From NCBI RefSeq assembly GCF_000003815.2, contig NC_049986.1:18758946-18822945 (forward strand): a stretch of 64,000 nucleotides of DNA. The letters are read 5' to 3'. Positions 46,701-56,982 of the stretch are shown here, one piece after another. This DNA is from Branchiostoma floridae (taxonomy: Eukaryota > Chordata > Leptocardii > Amphioxiformes > Branchiostomatidae). Numbering within the stretch: the stretch's first letter is position 1; every line of letters starts with the position of its first letter. Made by a program: the position numbers and the translations under genes. The notes under the pieces are model-generated. The model was not told the DNA's origin, searched no databases, and saw only the letters and a list, made by a program, of their open reading frames with translations.

Positions 46701-49700
46701 CACCATATAATTTTTTGGTGCACCACATAAAATAAAGTAGAATTAGGTAGAAAAACCTAATTACAAACCTTACTGCTCCTCTTCTGAGCACCTAAAATTT
46801 TGATGGACCCAACTTCAAATTCTTAAACACGTACTATGACAAACATTTTATTACATTTCTAACACTTGGATATCAATGATATTGTGCATAATAGTATGTT
46901 TACATAGATAAACCTACAAAAATATTTGGGTGCACCCTGTGCGCCCACATAAAAAAATTGGGTGCACAGCTCCAATTTTGGGTGCACCTGGGTGCACATG
47001 CACCCAGTATTTCAAGCCCTGCAACTTGTACAGGACTGTGGTGGAAAGGTAAAAGCAGGCCTGTAGCCTTTTAAGGCCATAGAGGCAGTGGGTTGTTATA
47101 CACTGTGTCTATAGGGCACAGACTAATGTGTGATGTATGAACCAAAATGTACAGAATTGCTGTGGTGGAACGGTAAAGGACTGGTTGGTTGTCCCATAGC
47201 CTTTTTAGGCCTTAGTGGCAGTGGGTTGTTATACACTGTGTCTATAGGTCTTGGTATCGGAAGGCAGAGCCAAACCCTCTCCTCCCACTGCTTACATGTA
47301 CCCCCCAAGTAGAATTCAGGTAACCATTTTTGCACCTGGCTAAAGTAAGAAAAGTCGTGTTAAGCACATTTTCCAAGGGCACATGATCGATAGCATTTTA
47401 AACCCGGGACTTATTATTCTGGGCCAAACGCACTGCAGCCACACGATGCCACTAGGAAAGGCAATTCACCAATCCTGTCATTGAGATGAACTTCAGAGAG
47501 GCTTGATGTTTGATTCATTGGTCTAGGCAGTGTCATGATATTCCTCTGCACTTCCATTCCAGATCACGATTCTGAAACAGTCTGGGAGCTACGGCTTCAC
47601 CATCTGCAGTGCCAACCCTGTGTGTGTCAAGTCTGTGGATAAAGGTAGGCATATCAAGTGACCAGCTAAGGCTTGGACCTACAATTGTTAATGTAGGGCA
47701 GGAATTTGGGCAGTATGCATGTTTGAAACTGCATTTTGGGTGTACAAAAGTGCCTATTTATGCATTTTTTTTAGACCTGGGTACAGTTTAACTATATCCT
47801 TGTCCCTGATAATTTTGCTTACTCAATGGTTTATCAAATGGTTATAGAAAACTACACAACACTCTGTTTTTAGTGATTTTGCTCTTTCAGTCAATTATTC
47901 AAGGCTTAAACAGTTAGAGCACTGTCCTTGGTGCTGAACACAATAACCAACAGACAATGCCCTGTTCCTTGTTGCTTTGCTCACTCAGTGGTTTATTCAA
48001 AGCTTACTGAAACAGTCACTCTGAGCCTGTCCACGGTGCTGAACACAATAGCCAACATGACACAGCACCCTTTCCCTGATTGCTTTGCTCACTCAGTGGT
48101 TTATTCAAAGCTTCTTGATACTGTCCAAGCCCTGCCCTTGGTGCTGAACACAGTAGCCAACATAATACATATGTTGCTGGTCACTTTGCTCACACAGTAG
48201 TTTACTCAAAGCTTACAGAAACAGTCCAGATCCTTCACCTGGTACATATTCTACATAACACCACACCTCTTTTCTGGTCATTTTGCTTCTTTCAACAGTT
48301 TATTCAAAGCTTAGAAGAGCAGTCCAGGGCCTGTCCTTGGTGCTGAACACATAAACCAAAATAACACCCTGTCACTTTGCTCATTTAGTGGTGTATTCAA
48401 AGCTTACAGAAACATAATCAGGCTAATAGAAACAGTCCAGGGCCTGTCCTTGGTGCTGAACATAACACCATTCCCAATATACGAGTTCCCTGCGGTTTCC
48501 CGTCCCACAGAAGGAGCTGCAGCCCGTACATGCGTGATGGAGTGTGACAGTGGGACACAGTGGTACATTCAAAGCTACAGAAACATAATCACGCTAACAG
48601 GAACAGTCTAGGGCCTGTCCTTGGTGCTGAACACAACAACAGTACAGTAGAAGCCGCTTAATTGCACGGTCTATTTGCTAGTGAATTTCGTGCAATTATC
48701 CGGCTGGTGCCATAATGCGAAGTTATCTAGCTGGACCGCACCGATTTGGGATTTCGGGATTCCATGCAGTAAACAGAAGTGTGCGTTAATCCGTTGTGCA
48801 ATGAACTGGCTTTGACTGTATTCCCACTATATGAGTTTTCTGCTATTTCCCTTCCCACAGAAGGAGCTGCAGCCCGTACATGTCTGATGGAGGGGGACAG
48901 CATCCTGCGCCTCAACGGCATCAACGTCACCATGGTTACTGCTGACCAACTGGCTGCACAAATAAGGCAAGAAAACAACCATTTTGTATATGAGGGCTTC
49001 AATAGTTACCTGCAGTGAGCATGTATATTTGTCATGATATCTCTGTCACAAGGCCTTCTCATGACACTTCTGCCCCCCCCCTCCTTATTTTCTTCTGTAC
49101 TATCATTTGTTTTTGATTGTTGTAAATGTGCGAATAAACAAACATTGTAACTTCATCTGTGACTTGTTTGCAAAATGACGTATACATGACAATGATAAGC
49201 TGCACATTGCTCAATGAGCAAGGAAATTGTGATAGATTGCTGTTTTGAAAATATTTTGTTATGCTAAATCAAGATTTTTTTCCTCATTCAATCATTTGTT
49301 TATAAAAAGGTTTAAAGCGATAAGATGTTGTGAAACTTGTTTTGTTCTCAGGAGCTGTGAGGGCCCCGTCACCCTGCTGGTGCAGAGATGCAAGCAGAGG
49401 TCAGAAGATGACAGCAGTGGGAGAAATGCTTCATGTGCTTACAGTCAAGGGGATGACAATGTCTTTGTAAGTACACATTTTTAAGTTCTTTGTTGTGTAG
49501 ACTTGATCCAAAATACATATCAGGTCAGTTTGGAGATGTGTCAGTGTAGAGATGACACGACGAAGAAGAAGAAGTTTGGAGATTTTAGCTTTTTGTTTTT
49601 AACAGTGTCTGCAAATGCATGTAAAGCTGCAATGTAAAATAACATGGCCTAACCAGCAATATATGCAAGTTGACCTTCTTCAAGGCAGTTTCACATGTTT

Positions 49701-52700
49701 ACTTATGTTTGAAAGTACATGTAATTCAAGCTTTCAGATACATTGCCATACGTGTACAGTATACATCTCTACAAACTGTTTGCAAGCTTCGAAATCAAAA
49801 CCATGAACACAGTACCCAGTTGACTCACACTGGCATTGCAAGAAATGGCATTAATGCAGCACTAATTGGTTCAAGGCTTTGCCAGGTTGACATTTAAAGT
49901 ATGAAAACTTGCACAGCAATAATTACTGTAAAATTACTGTGGCAGTTGGTATCAATGCTGCCTTAAACCAGCATGAAAGCTTTGAGCATCAGTGTAGCAA
50001 TGAGCACCAGTTTTGCTAGTACGATTAACTACCAAAACTTCAATGCTTGATTTGCTAACACAGCATGAAGAAGCATCAGCTACAGCTAGCACCACAGCAG
50101 GCTCAGCAGATAGCACCCAGTTCTCTCACACTGCGACTGGCGGCTCCCTTCTTGCGGACAGCACAACAGAACGGCTGGAGACTCCAGACTTCACATGCAC
50201 TCTGGATCCACTGATATCTGACACAAGTTTCACTGCTGAGATCATAGCCAATCTTAATAAGATCACCATGGATACACCTACCAAGGTTTGTTGGGAGGAG
50301 TGAAGGGACTACAGTGGAAGCCAGCTATTTGCAATACGAAATCCAAAACCATTTCCCATTGGCGCTATTGTTTACAGCACCCCATATTTGCAAAGCCCTA
50401 AGGCCATGTTGATTTGATTATATGGATGACATCCTCTGGGAACTCCAAAACTGATGCGAGCGAGCGAATAAAAAAAAAGTTTGGCAAAAAAAAAAAAGTT
50501 GCCTTCAGTATGAAATCAAAGTGGCCAGGAAGGTTGAACATAGGACTAAACACACATAGTATAGTTTACCAACAGTTAGGTGTAGGGACCAGTACATCAT
50601 ACGGGTGCAAAGCATTTTTTTCTTGGACCATTCCGAAAAAAATCAGAGGAACAGGTTTCGCCAATTACAAAATGGACACACTATGTCGGCAGCCATTTGG
50701 GGTCTTACCGGGGGCCAAGAAGACAACAAGAGCGAAGTCATGTAGAGTTTATAGTCATTTGTACCAGGTTTCTACAATCAAAGGCACAGAGACAGTTAGC
50801 CTTTATTATATGGAGATGGGATTTTAAAATGCCAGTGGGAGTCCAATAATCCACCAAACAGATTCCTTTGTAGCAAAATTGACCAATTACCATTGTTTTG
50901 AGTATTGCCAGTTCTCAAGTTTCCACAGACAATTGAATAAGGTTCAGGTTGAAATGATCCTCTGGACCTGAATTTTCTGTACTGGTACCTCCCCCTACCA
51001 ACAATAGATTTTTTTTTCTTTCTGTCCTTTCACATCTTATTCTTTGAATTTAGATTTATTTTGGCATTCTATGGCATTAACGTTAGTTATCTGTTTTCTG
51101 ATACTTTTTTTCATTCTACGGAATGTTTGTGCTCATTTTACAGCGGCTTTGCACGATTTATTGTGTGGTTGAAAACTTTTTTTTTTTTTGGAAACGGCCG
51201 AAAATTGGTGCGAGCGCGGATGTCATCCATATAATCAAATCAACATGGCCTAATCGGGAAAAAAAATTCAAGTTACAACGCATGTTAGCCCCGAAATATG
51301 CCAAACAAATCACCAGAATCAGCAGGAATGAACCAAAATTTTCCCGTATAAAGATATCAGATCGCCAAAAGTATCAAAACTGCCTGTTTTGAGTCCGAAA
51401 AGGCCGCAATTTCTATTCAATTTACGTCGCTAGCGAGCGGCCCGGCGGTTGCCGCAGGGAATCATGGGATACTACACATGACGCCGCGTCCGCCATCTTT
51501 GTTTTCGTGATGGAAATGTTTTGAAAATGACGCTGTCGACTGTTGCAAAATTTCAGTGTAATCTGTGGACATCGTAACTGGAAAATTTGTAGATATGAAG
51601 ATTAACAGTTTATTTATGCGTTAGTCATGAGTATTTTCGCCTAGTACATAAAGTTTGTCTGAAAACCAAGAGCGTTTTCGTCCTACAACGTAGCGATGTT
51701 TTTCGTCTGTGTATCACATGTCGACAAATCTTACATAGTAAGCGCGTGCACTTTACCCTTGATCAGTCCTCTATTAATCAAAACACTTGTTCATTTGGCA
51801 AATTTAGAATACGTTTGCATATGTACCTCGTTTTTTCGGTAGCTTAACGTGTTTTAGCAGTGTTAATTTCTTTGTTTTCTTCAAGCCGATACTATAGACG
51901 AGACGTAACAGATCTTTTGATGCATCTCGATTCGTTCTTCGACACTAAAATGTGATAACAATATCACAATTACCGATAAAAGATAAATTTGCCGCTGAAA
52001 GTGGCTAATAAGTATATTTGTGGAGTTTGATGAAATTATGGACTTGATTATTTGTGGTAGAAATGATTGTGTTGTATTCTTTGTGTCAATGCGTGCGATG
52101 CGCGTTCACCGATGCCCCCATCCCCACTCGGGTCATTTCGAGCAACATCTTTTAATCGGGAACGCCGGTTAGTCGGGAAAATTTAGCTGGCAAATGGCCT
52201 TCCCTAATAAGCGGCTTCCACTGTACTTTCGTAGTGATTATGTTTACCTTCATGGAAAGTAAACATATTGTTTTTGCTCTTTGTCTTCTTCTCCAAACAA
52301 ATAGGGTCAATGACCTGGACCAGATGCTTATCACCATGGATACTGGTAAAGTAGCAGGTACCTTGTGGTGTTTGGTTACATAATGTAGCAAATGGCTTAT
52401 TAGCACAGAGCTGGAGGGGTTCATGTCACTAAATGTGTTGGGGTAAGAATAAACATAACTGTAGTCAGTGTTAGACTACGGCATGTGAAGGTAAACATTT
52501 ATTTGCTTGCTAATGTTACCTTTCTATAGTTTGTTTGTTTTCATCCATTACAACAGGATGGAGCTCCAGGCAAAGACGACAGCCAGTCAGAAAAGATGGA
52601 GGAACAGGTTCTGTGCCAGGAGAACCAGACAGCTTGTGTAGTCGACGTCCTGAGAAGCAACACCACGCTTTCTGACTGTAGTAATGTCACCACCAGAGGA

Positions 52701-55700
52701 GAGAGGTCTGTCAAAAACTACAAGGTAAAAACTGTCTCACTTAACACTCTCAATATGAGGAAATAATAACAATTTTGAATGCATAACTCGAATTGTTATA
52801 ATGATAGACATAAGTCAATGATTTTACAATGTATGCCAATCAACACTATGAAGCTTTGGTGTTAATGTATCTTAAGTTGGCATGTCAAATACTACAAGAT
52901 GTAAAGACCTTGAATCACATTCACAACAGATATCTAATGTGAATGAAGTAGCATAGTGTTGATGGTATCATAGTGCTGTATACTGGTCTTGAACTTTCAA
53001 CAATTGTTTATGTGAAATATCTGTGTGTTATGTAAGAGGTAGGAGACTAAAACTTAGCAAAAACTTAGTAAAAGAATCATGCCTTTTCAACTGACTCGGC
53101 AACGCTTACCTCCAAGTCCAGTAACAAAAAGAACATAGGGCTTTAAACATGGTGCCACTAAAAGTTGAAAAGTTACCTAGTGGCTAGTGTTAAGTCTGAT
53201 TAATCAGTTGGACAGCGTTGGTGAATGTTGAGATGGGTGTAGTCTGAAGTCAAATGAGGACAAATGTGTGTCTACAGACTGATGTATTACTTTAGGCAAG
53301 GGTTGGATTAAATACAGGATGTGCTATCTGTCATGATTGACACAGGAATACAGAACAGGCTGTTACTGTATAGACATGTATGATGTAGCTAAGGGCAACG
53401 TTTGGCATTTCATTGTTGGCAAGGTTAAGTTTATGTGACAGGGTCTTACCGGTATGTAACAATGGATGTGTGTGCTGTTTATAACTAAGCAGGGTCAGAG
53501 CTTACAATCTGTCATTGTAGACAGGGCTTATGTTAGAAGATTTAGGCTACAGATCTATCACTTAAGACATGATATGGTGTTCAGCACCAACTTGCAAGTG
53601 CATGGTCTGTTACTGTAAGCTTTGAATACTGAAAAACTACTGAGTTAGCAAAGCGACCAGGTACAGGGTGGTTGTGTTATGTTGGTTCTTGAGTTCAGCA
53701 TCGAGGACAGGGCTTGAACAGTTTCTGTAAGTTGAATAAAACCGTGAAATGAAGGGGAAAAATTATATGGATATGGTGTTGTATGGCATAGGATATGGTG
53801 TTCTATGGCATAACAAGTGGTGTTCAGCATCAAGGTCAGAGCTGTTTCTGTAAGCTTTGTATAAACCAATGAGTTAGCAAAGCTCAGAGACAAGGACGGT
53901 GTAATGTAGACTATTGTGTTCAGCACCATGGACAGGGCCTAAACAGTTTCTTCAAAGTGACCAGGTATACAGGGTGTTTTGATATGTCGGTTCTTAAGTT
54001 CAGCACCAAGGACAGGGCCTGAACAGTTTCTGTAAGTTGAAAACAACCACTGAATTACTAAAGACACATTGCTGTAAAATATAGGATGTAGTGTTCAGCA
54101 CCAAGGTCAGGACCAGAACTGTTTCTGTAAGCTTTGAATAAACCGCTGAGTTAGCAAAGCTCAGAGACAAGGATGGTGTTATGTAGGATTTGGTGTTCAG
54201 CACCAAGGACAGGACTTACATAATGTTTAAACATACTAGTTAGTACTGCAATCAGTGTACATTTCTGAAGTTATTAGTAAAACCTGCCAAATAAGAGTTA
54301 CTCAAGCATCTGGATCTTTTGTCACTTACTGTCTCCAATAACTGACAAAAGACAGCAGATAATGTCTGAAACAAGTGACCATATTCAAACTCATATCTAG
54401 TTAGTTGCTTGAGTAACTATTATTTGGAATATCTTATTACCTAATGTTCCTCTACGAAAGTACATTTGTCTGTTTTCTCCAGACCCTGTGCCAGTCGGAC
54501 CAGGCCAGACAGAAGGCCATCCACTCTATCCTGAAGTCAGAGGAACATTTTGCAGCAGCTCTCAGGAGTGGCATGCAGGTGGGGATACAAACTCAAGCGT
54601 TTTGCAAACTGGACATTTCCCTTTTGCTGCAAATGTATCAAGAGCAAAGCCATATGTTAAAACTTGGAGTGTGACTCTTTTGAAAATGGTTCTTCAGATT
54701 GTCACTTACGATTGTTTGTGAACTTGGGGTGTTTGCAAGACTTAATTTCAAATTCAGTTTTGACCAGTCATACAGTGCAGTAGCACCAGCTGACTGAGAC
54801 TGGGAAACTGGTGTGTTATGCCAAAGAGTGGATATACCAACTATTTAGAATTAAGACTAGCTATATTTTTATCATTTTGAAATGATATTGTACAGTCATG
54901 TATATGTCAAATCTTCTTGGTGCATAGGTCAACACTCTACACAAACATTTATATCATATACATGTGTAACACCTTGTTGTACCTATATGCCATATTTTAG
55001 CTGTCTCTTGAACAAATTCAGTAGATGTAGCAAATACCTAATCACCATTTCACAGTAACGCTTTCCTTGTTTTGACAAACAATTTGCCTTTTTTTCACAA
55101 TCACAGCTTCTTATAGCAAGTTACCACTTACAATGGGTAAGATTGTAATTCACACAGCACTCTGGTGGTAAAGGTGTCAAAATCAGCACGTGAAGACGAT
55201 AAGGGACAGAGGTCAAACTTGGACCTGTTGTTGTGGTTCACCTCTACTTTTCCAGGCAGCGTTTCCACTTTGGGGTTGTGGCCAAAAACTAATCAAGCCA
55301 TCATCAAATACAGACCAAAAACACATTTTGCCACCATACACATCTGCCATATTAGAAGTTTGAAATCTGGGCACTATTGGCTTCTGAAGGCAAGCTAATT
55401 ATGTTAACTTTATAATTAAGATTCCCCAAAAGTGTGAAAAACTGCCAAGTATTGGAAAAGCATGCAGAGGTGAATCCAAGGAGTTCTTGGATGCAGGTTC
55501 AACTCTGCATATGAGAATGTGCATTTGGTGGTGAAAGTTTCAAAGTAATGATTTATAAAGACTGGTCACCAGCCTTGTCAGAAACTTTTAAAGTAGTAGG
55601 CTAATATCTGAAAGTAGCAGGCAAGCCGCAAAGCGGCTTGCAGCGAGCCACAAAGTGGCGAGCCTCCCCCAGGAGCCTCCCCCAGGAAAAATTTGTAAAT

Positions 55701-56982
55701 TTAGACCCCTAAACATGGTTTTTGGTGTATTCTGGGCAACTTTTCTTGTCAGCTTATATCTTTAAGAGTTTACATCTTGGAATTAATTATAACCTCTACC
55801 ATTTTGTGAAAGAATCCATCCACAATCAGGCATGTTGTGTTTCTAGTTATAGTCCAGAAAATAGTCACAGGCACACAGAGCTAGGCCCATGCACTCAAAG
55901 GTCCAGATATTAGAACTCCGCCTCCTTGGAGGTGTGGTGGCAGTGTCTGCTGCAAGCTCAGATAATGTAAACAACAGAGAAAACCTAATACACGTGTGGG
56001 ACGTTCGTCAAAATGACAGTTTTCAGATCCCCGAAGACCCAGTAAGCTATCAGAAAACTGCCAGAGGTTTATCAAGACAAATTGCTGGGGGATTTTGTAA
56101 CAAAAGTAGGCGGCTGAAAAATGTAAAGTAGGCGGGGAAAATAGCCGGCTGCCGGCTTAATTTGACAAGGCTGGTCACTTAGATGGGGCATGAGGACTGA
56201 AACATACTTTAGCATGCTGGTGTTGAGTCTGTAATATGAGAATCAACTACCGGGTAAAATCAGTGAGGAGGTAGCAGTCACTAATTTCATTCCCTGTACT
56301 TCGCAGATGTACCTGCCGTCTGTCAAAAAACAGCTTCTCCCAAAGGAGCATTATGGAAAATTAGTGGCTAACATGGAAAAGGTAAGGTTTTCAGTATAAT
56401 TGTCCAATGCAATAACCAATAAAATCGTTACAGGTTCTGTATGATGTTAACGTTTACCTTTATATGTTGAGTTTGTTTGCTCTGTTTGTTTTTCTTCTGC
56501 TTCTTTATTTCATGTTCCAAACAAACAATGTCAACAACCTGGACCAGACAACTGTCACCATGGTTACTGGAGGTGTCAGTAGCAGACACCCTGTAGTGTT
56601 CAATTATATACTTTGTAATGCATTTGAGTAAGAATAAATGTAGCAATGGTCTGTTACACTAGACCATGCAAAGGTAAACATGACGTATTTGCCCCATGTC
56701 CAGCCTTGATAGCTTTGGCCTGCGGTAGCAACCGTTTGGAGTGGGCCAAATCTAACAAGGCTGGGCTCGAGGCTATTATTTGCTGTCAAATGTTGCCTTT
56801 CTAGTTTTTTTAATAACTTTTCATATTGCAAACCACATGTGTAATATTTTTCCCACCCTCAGCTGGAGGCCCTGAGTCGTTACTTAGCCTCCCAGATCGG
56901 AACCTCGGCAGAAAGCTGCCTGTGTGCCCCTCCTGAGGCACCTGTGTACGTGGAGTCTGTGGGACACATCTACCTGGGAAAG
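37537..56982 (+). CDS. RGS3: RGS3-like signalling protein, 15 exons (partial, continues past window)
   Basis: Exons: 37537-37792, 38100-38150, 38537-38595, 39065-39159, 39495-39563, 39999-40059, 43730-43820, 45687-45820, 47563-47644, 48861-48966, 49352-49466, 52557-52724, 54483-54578, 56307-56381, 56863-56982. They join in phase to exactly 526 codons. Order: basic N-terminus, C2, linker, PDZ, linker, DH-like helices. The C2 and PDZ match vertebrate RGS3 (GKGL...CDSYVKLSL; LLGCMSFGV; GWYYLL; YGFTIC). RGS3 speeds GTP hydrolysis by G-alpha subunits through a C-terminal RGS domain. That domain is not in the window, so the call rests on C2 and PDZ. Confidence 0.8.
38100..40059 (+). CDS. RGS3: RGS3-like C2 domain (exons 2-6)
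   Basis: Exons read LLKLAIYKNSGFVTVH, MQGKGLMPRERKVCDSYVK, LSLVPDCGRKTRCKTEIIHD, LQIAVWNRDKQKK and LLGCMSFGVDRMLDQTK. This is the beta-sandwich order of a synaptotagmin-type C2, closest to the RGS3 C2. Few acidic loop residues are kept, so calcium-independent lipid or protein binding is likely. All acceptors are AG and donors GT. Confidence 0.8.
40060..43645. other. RGS3-like intron 6, no coding exon seen
   Basis: 3.6 kb without a convincing exon or array. The stretch at 41440-41720 has a GC content and texture unlike the AT-rich rest and could be conserved non-coding DNA; this is a guess. Confidence 0.35.
43646..43729 (+). CDS. Possible alternative first exon with membrane segment
   Basis: The ATG at 43646, with an in-frame TAA two codons upstream, opens MPVYYLLVLAPLVGLIVFLL and runs straight into the exon at 43730 (GWYYLL). 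A transcript starting here would swap the C2 domain for a transmembrane or signal-anchor helix. The acceptor CGAGACAG at 43722-43729 serves the C2 form. Confidence 0.45.
43730..43820 (+). CDS. RGS3: RGS3-like exon 7 (end of C2)
   Basis: VVNGWYYLLDEKVG and HKHLKAVNKKDNKK match the last C2 strand and following linker of RGS3. It ends ACAG|GTGAGA. Confidence 0.8.
43955..44030 (+). repeat. Partial duplicate of exon 7 end and donor
   Basis: GAAGGCCGTCAACAAGAAAG through ACAGGTGAGAGATCTCT repeats 43786-43835. It lacks an acceptor of its own, so it is a non-functional copy. Confidence 0.8.
44370..44535. repeat. Interspersed repeat (GGTCCAGGT-rich)
   Basis: TATAGAAAATTCAGGTCCAG and GTGAATGGGCAATGCTCAAA recur near 60590-60690 and 61550-61640, and inverted near 50870-50990. 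A dispersed family without clear ends. Confidence 0.55.
44757..45035. repeat. Tandem duplication, about 140 bp
   Basis: GTCCACTGATTTTTTTCAGG starts at about 44758 and again at about 44913; the copies share TTTCTAAATTGGTGCAACAA and a GGTACCCACCAGTA block. Confidence 0.8.
45125..45144. repeat. TA microsatellite
   Basis: About ten TA units just left of the MITE at 45161. Confidence 0.8.
45161..45602. mobile_element. 442-bp MITE with 13-bp inverted repeats and 13-bp target duplication
   Basis: Ends GCCTGGGTACCAT and ATGGTACCCAGGC are exact inverses. TAGACGTCATATA flanks it at 45148-45160 and 45603-45615. The interior is GC-richer than its surroundings and has no transposase. Confidence 0.8.
45687..45820 (+). 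CDS. RGS3: RGS3-like exon 8 (linker)
   Basis: Starts after cgctgatag; the first CT completes GCT. Reads AARRPTLASAASGSTVGS and PPPKINREVQWEQPQQ, ending CAG|GTTTGT. Polar linker between C2 and PDZ. The acceptor is chosen because the alternative four bases later gives a stop. Confidence 0.65.
46639..47021. mobile_element. MITE with CAGGGCTCGAAAT ends and 5-bp target duplication
   Basis: Ends CAGGGCTCGAAATTC and GTATTTCAAGCCCTG; CAACT on both sides (46634-46638, 47022-47026). The interior is full of GGTGCACC/GGGTGCAC subterminal repeats on both arms. hAT-like. Confidence 0.75.
47360..47465 (-). repeat. tRNA-derived SINE fragment
   Basis: On the minus strand GTGGCATCGTGTGGCTGCAG is followed by TCCCGGGTTTAAAATGC, like A and B boxes. 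Same head as at 7880. Confidence 0.5.
47563..49466 (+). CDS. RGS3: RGS3-like PDZ domain (exons 9-11)
   Basis: Exons read ITILKQSGSYGFTICSANP, EGAAARTCLMEGDSILRLNG with VTADQLAAQIR, and CEGPVTLLVQRCKQ. The carboxylate-binding loop is SYGFTI, close to the RGS3 and PDZ-RhoGEF PDZ domains. Exon 10 (48861-48966) ends at a GC donor (AAG|GCAAGA) rather than GT; the frame across it (AG|G, Arg) is sound. Confidence 0.8.
47930..48640 (+). repeat. Tandem array of ~110-bp units in PDZ intron
   Basis: About seven diverged units with GGTGCTGAACACAATA, CTTTGCTCACTCAGTGGTTT and ATTCAAAGCTTACTGAAACA. An inverted relative lies at 53578-54225. Confidence 0.85.
48481..48560 (+). pseudogene. Duplicate of PDZ exon 10 start
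   Basis: CCGTCCCACAG then AAGGAGCTGCAGCCCGTACA repeats the acceptor and first codons of the exon at 48861. It reads EGAAARTCVMECDSG and then runs into array sequence. No donor follows, so it should not be used as an exon. Confidence 0.85.
48645..48818. mobile_element. 174-bp Tc1/mariner-type MITE, TA flanks
   Basis: Ends CAGTAGAAGCCGCTTAATTG and AACTGGCTTTGACTG with TA on each side. It sits 42 bases before the PDZ exon 10, so its right end is close to the branch-point region. Confidence 0.7.
50402..51250. mobile_element. Harbinger-like MITE nested in the 1.9-kb element
   Basis: Inverted ends GGCCATGTTGATTTGATTAT(ATGGATGACATCC) with TAA on both sides (50399-50401, 51251-51253), the 3-bp duplication typical of PIF/Harbinger. 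Poly-A and poly-T runs lie inside each end. Confidence 0.7.
51420..51515. promoter_or_regulatory. Promoter-like patch inside a transposon
   Basis: GCGGCCCGGCGGTTGCCGCA, then AATCATGGGATACTACAC (ZNF143-like when inverted) and CCGCCATCTTTG (YY1-like when inverted). Motif resemblance only. Confidence 0.3.
52242..52496. mobile_element. MITE with GTTTACCTT ends, copy 1
   Basis: Ends GTTTACCTTCATGG and CATGTGAAGGTAAAC. Shares GACCTGGACCAGA and a CACCATGG block with copy 2 at 56452. Target duplication not clear. Confidence 0.6.
52557..52724 (+). CDS. RGS3: RGS3-like exon 12 (linker)
   Basis: A 56-codon polar segment (DGAPGKDDSQSEKMEEQV; VDVLRSNTTLSDCSN) between ttacaacag and CAAG|GTAAAA. No domain recognised. 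Confidence 0.65.
53578..54225 (-). repeat. Tandem array of ~110-bp units, inverted relative of 47930-48640
   Basis: About six units with TGGTGTTCAGCACCAAGGAC, GAACAGTTTCTGTAAG and TGAGTTAGCAAAG. Lies in the intron before the DH-like exons. Confidence 0.85.
54483..56982 (+). CDS. RGS3: RGS3-like exons 13-15, DH (RhoGEF)-like helical region
   Basis: Exons 54483-54578, 56307-56381 and 56863-56982 read RQKAIHSILKSEEHFAAAL, MYLPSVKKQLLPKEHYGKL and LEALSRYLASQIG. The first helix resembles conserved region 1 of Dbl-homology domains (E-L-x-x-T-E-x-x-Y-V). Catalytic residues further on are not in the window. It then reads YVESVGHIYLGK and ends at a GTAAAT donor. Confidence 0.6.
55570..56173. mobile_element. 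MITE with CAGCCTTGTC ends and 5-bp target duplication
   Basis: Ends CAGCCTTGTCA and TGACAAGGCTG; GTCAC on both sides (55565-55569, 56174-56178). Contains GCAAGCCGCAAAGCGGCTTG hairpin. Third family here with CAG ends and a 5-bp duplication. Confidence 0.75.
56452..56679. mobile_element. MITE with GTTTACCTT ends, copy 2
   Basis: Ends GTTTACCTTTATATG and CATGCAAAGGTAAAC; internal sequence related to copy 1. Confidence 0.6.

Larger units (their letters stand above)
50312..52223. mobile_element. 1.9-kb Tc1/mariner-type non-autonomous element with nested insertion
   Basis: Ends CAGTGGAAGCCAGC and GCGGCTTCCACTG, TA on both sides. It contains the Harbinger-like element at 50402-51250 and a GC-rich promoter-like patch at 51420-51500. 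No transposase frame. Confidence 0.65.
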
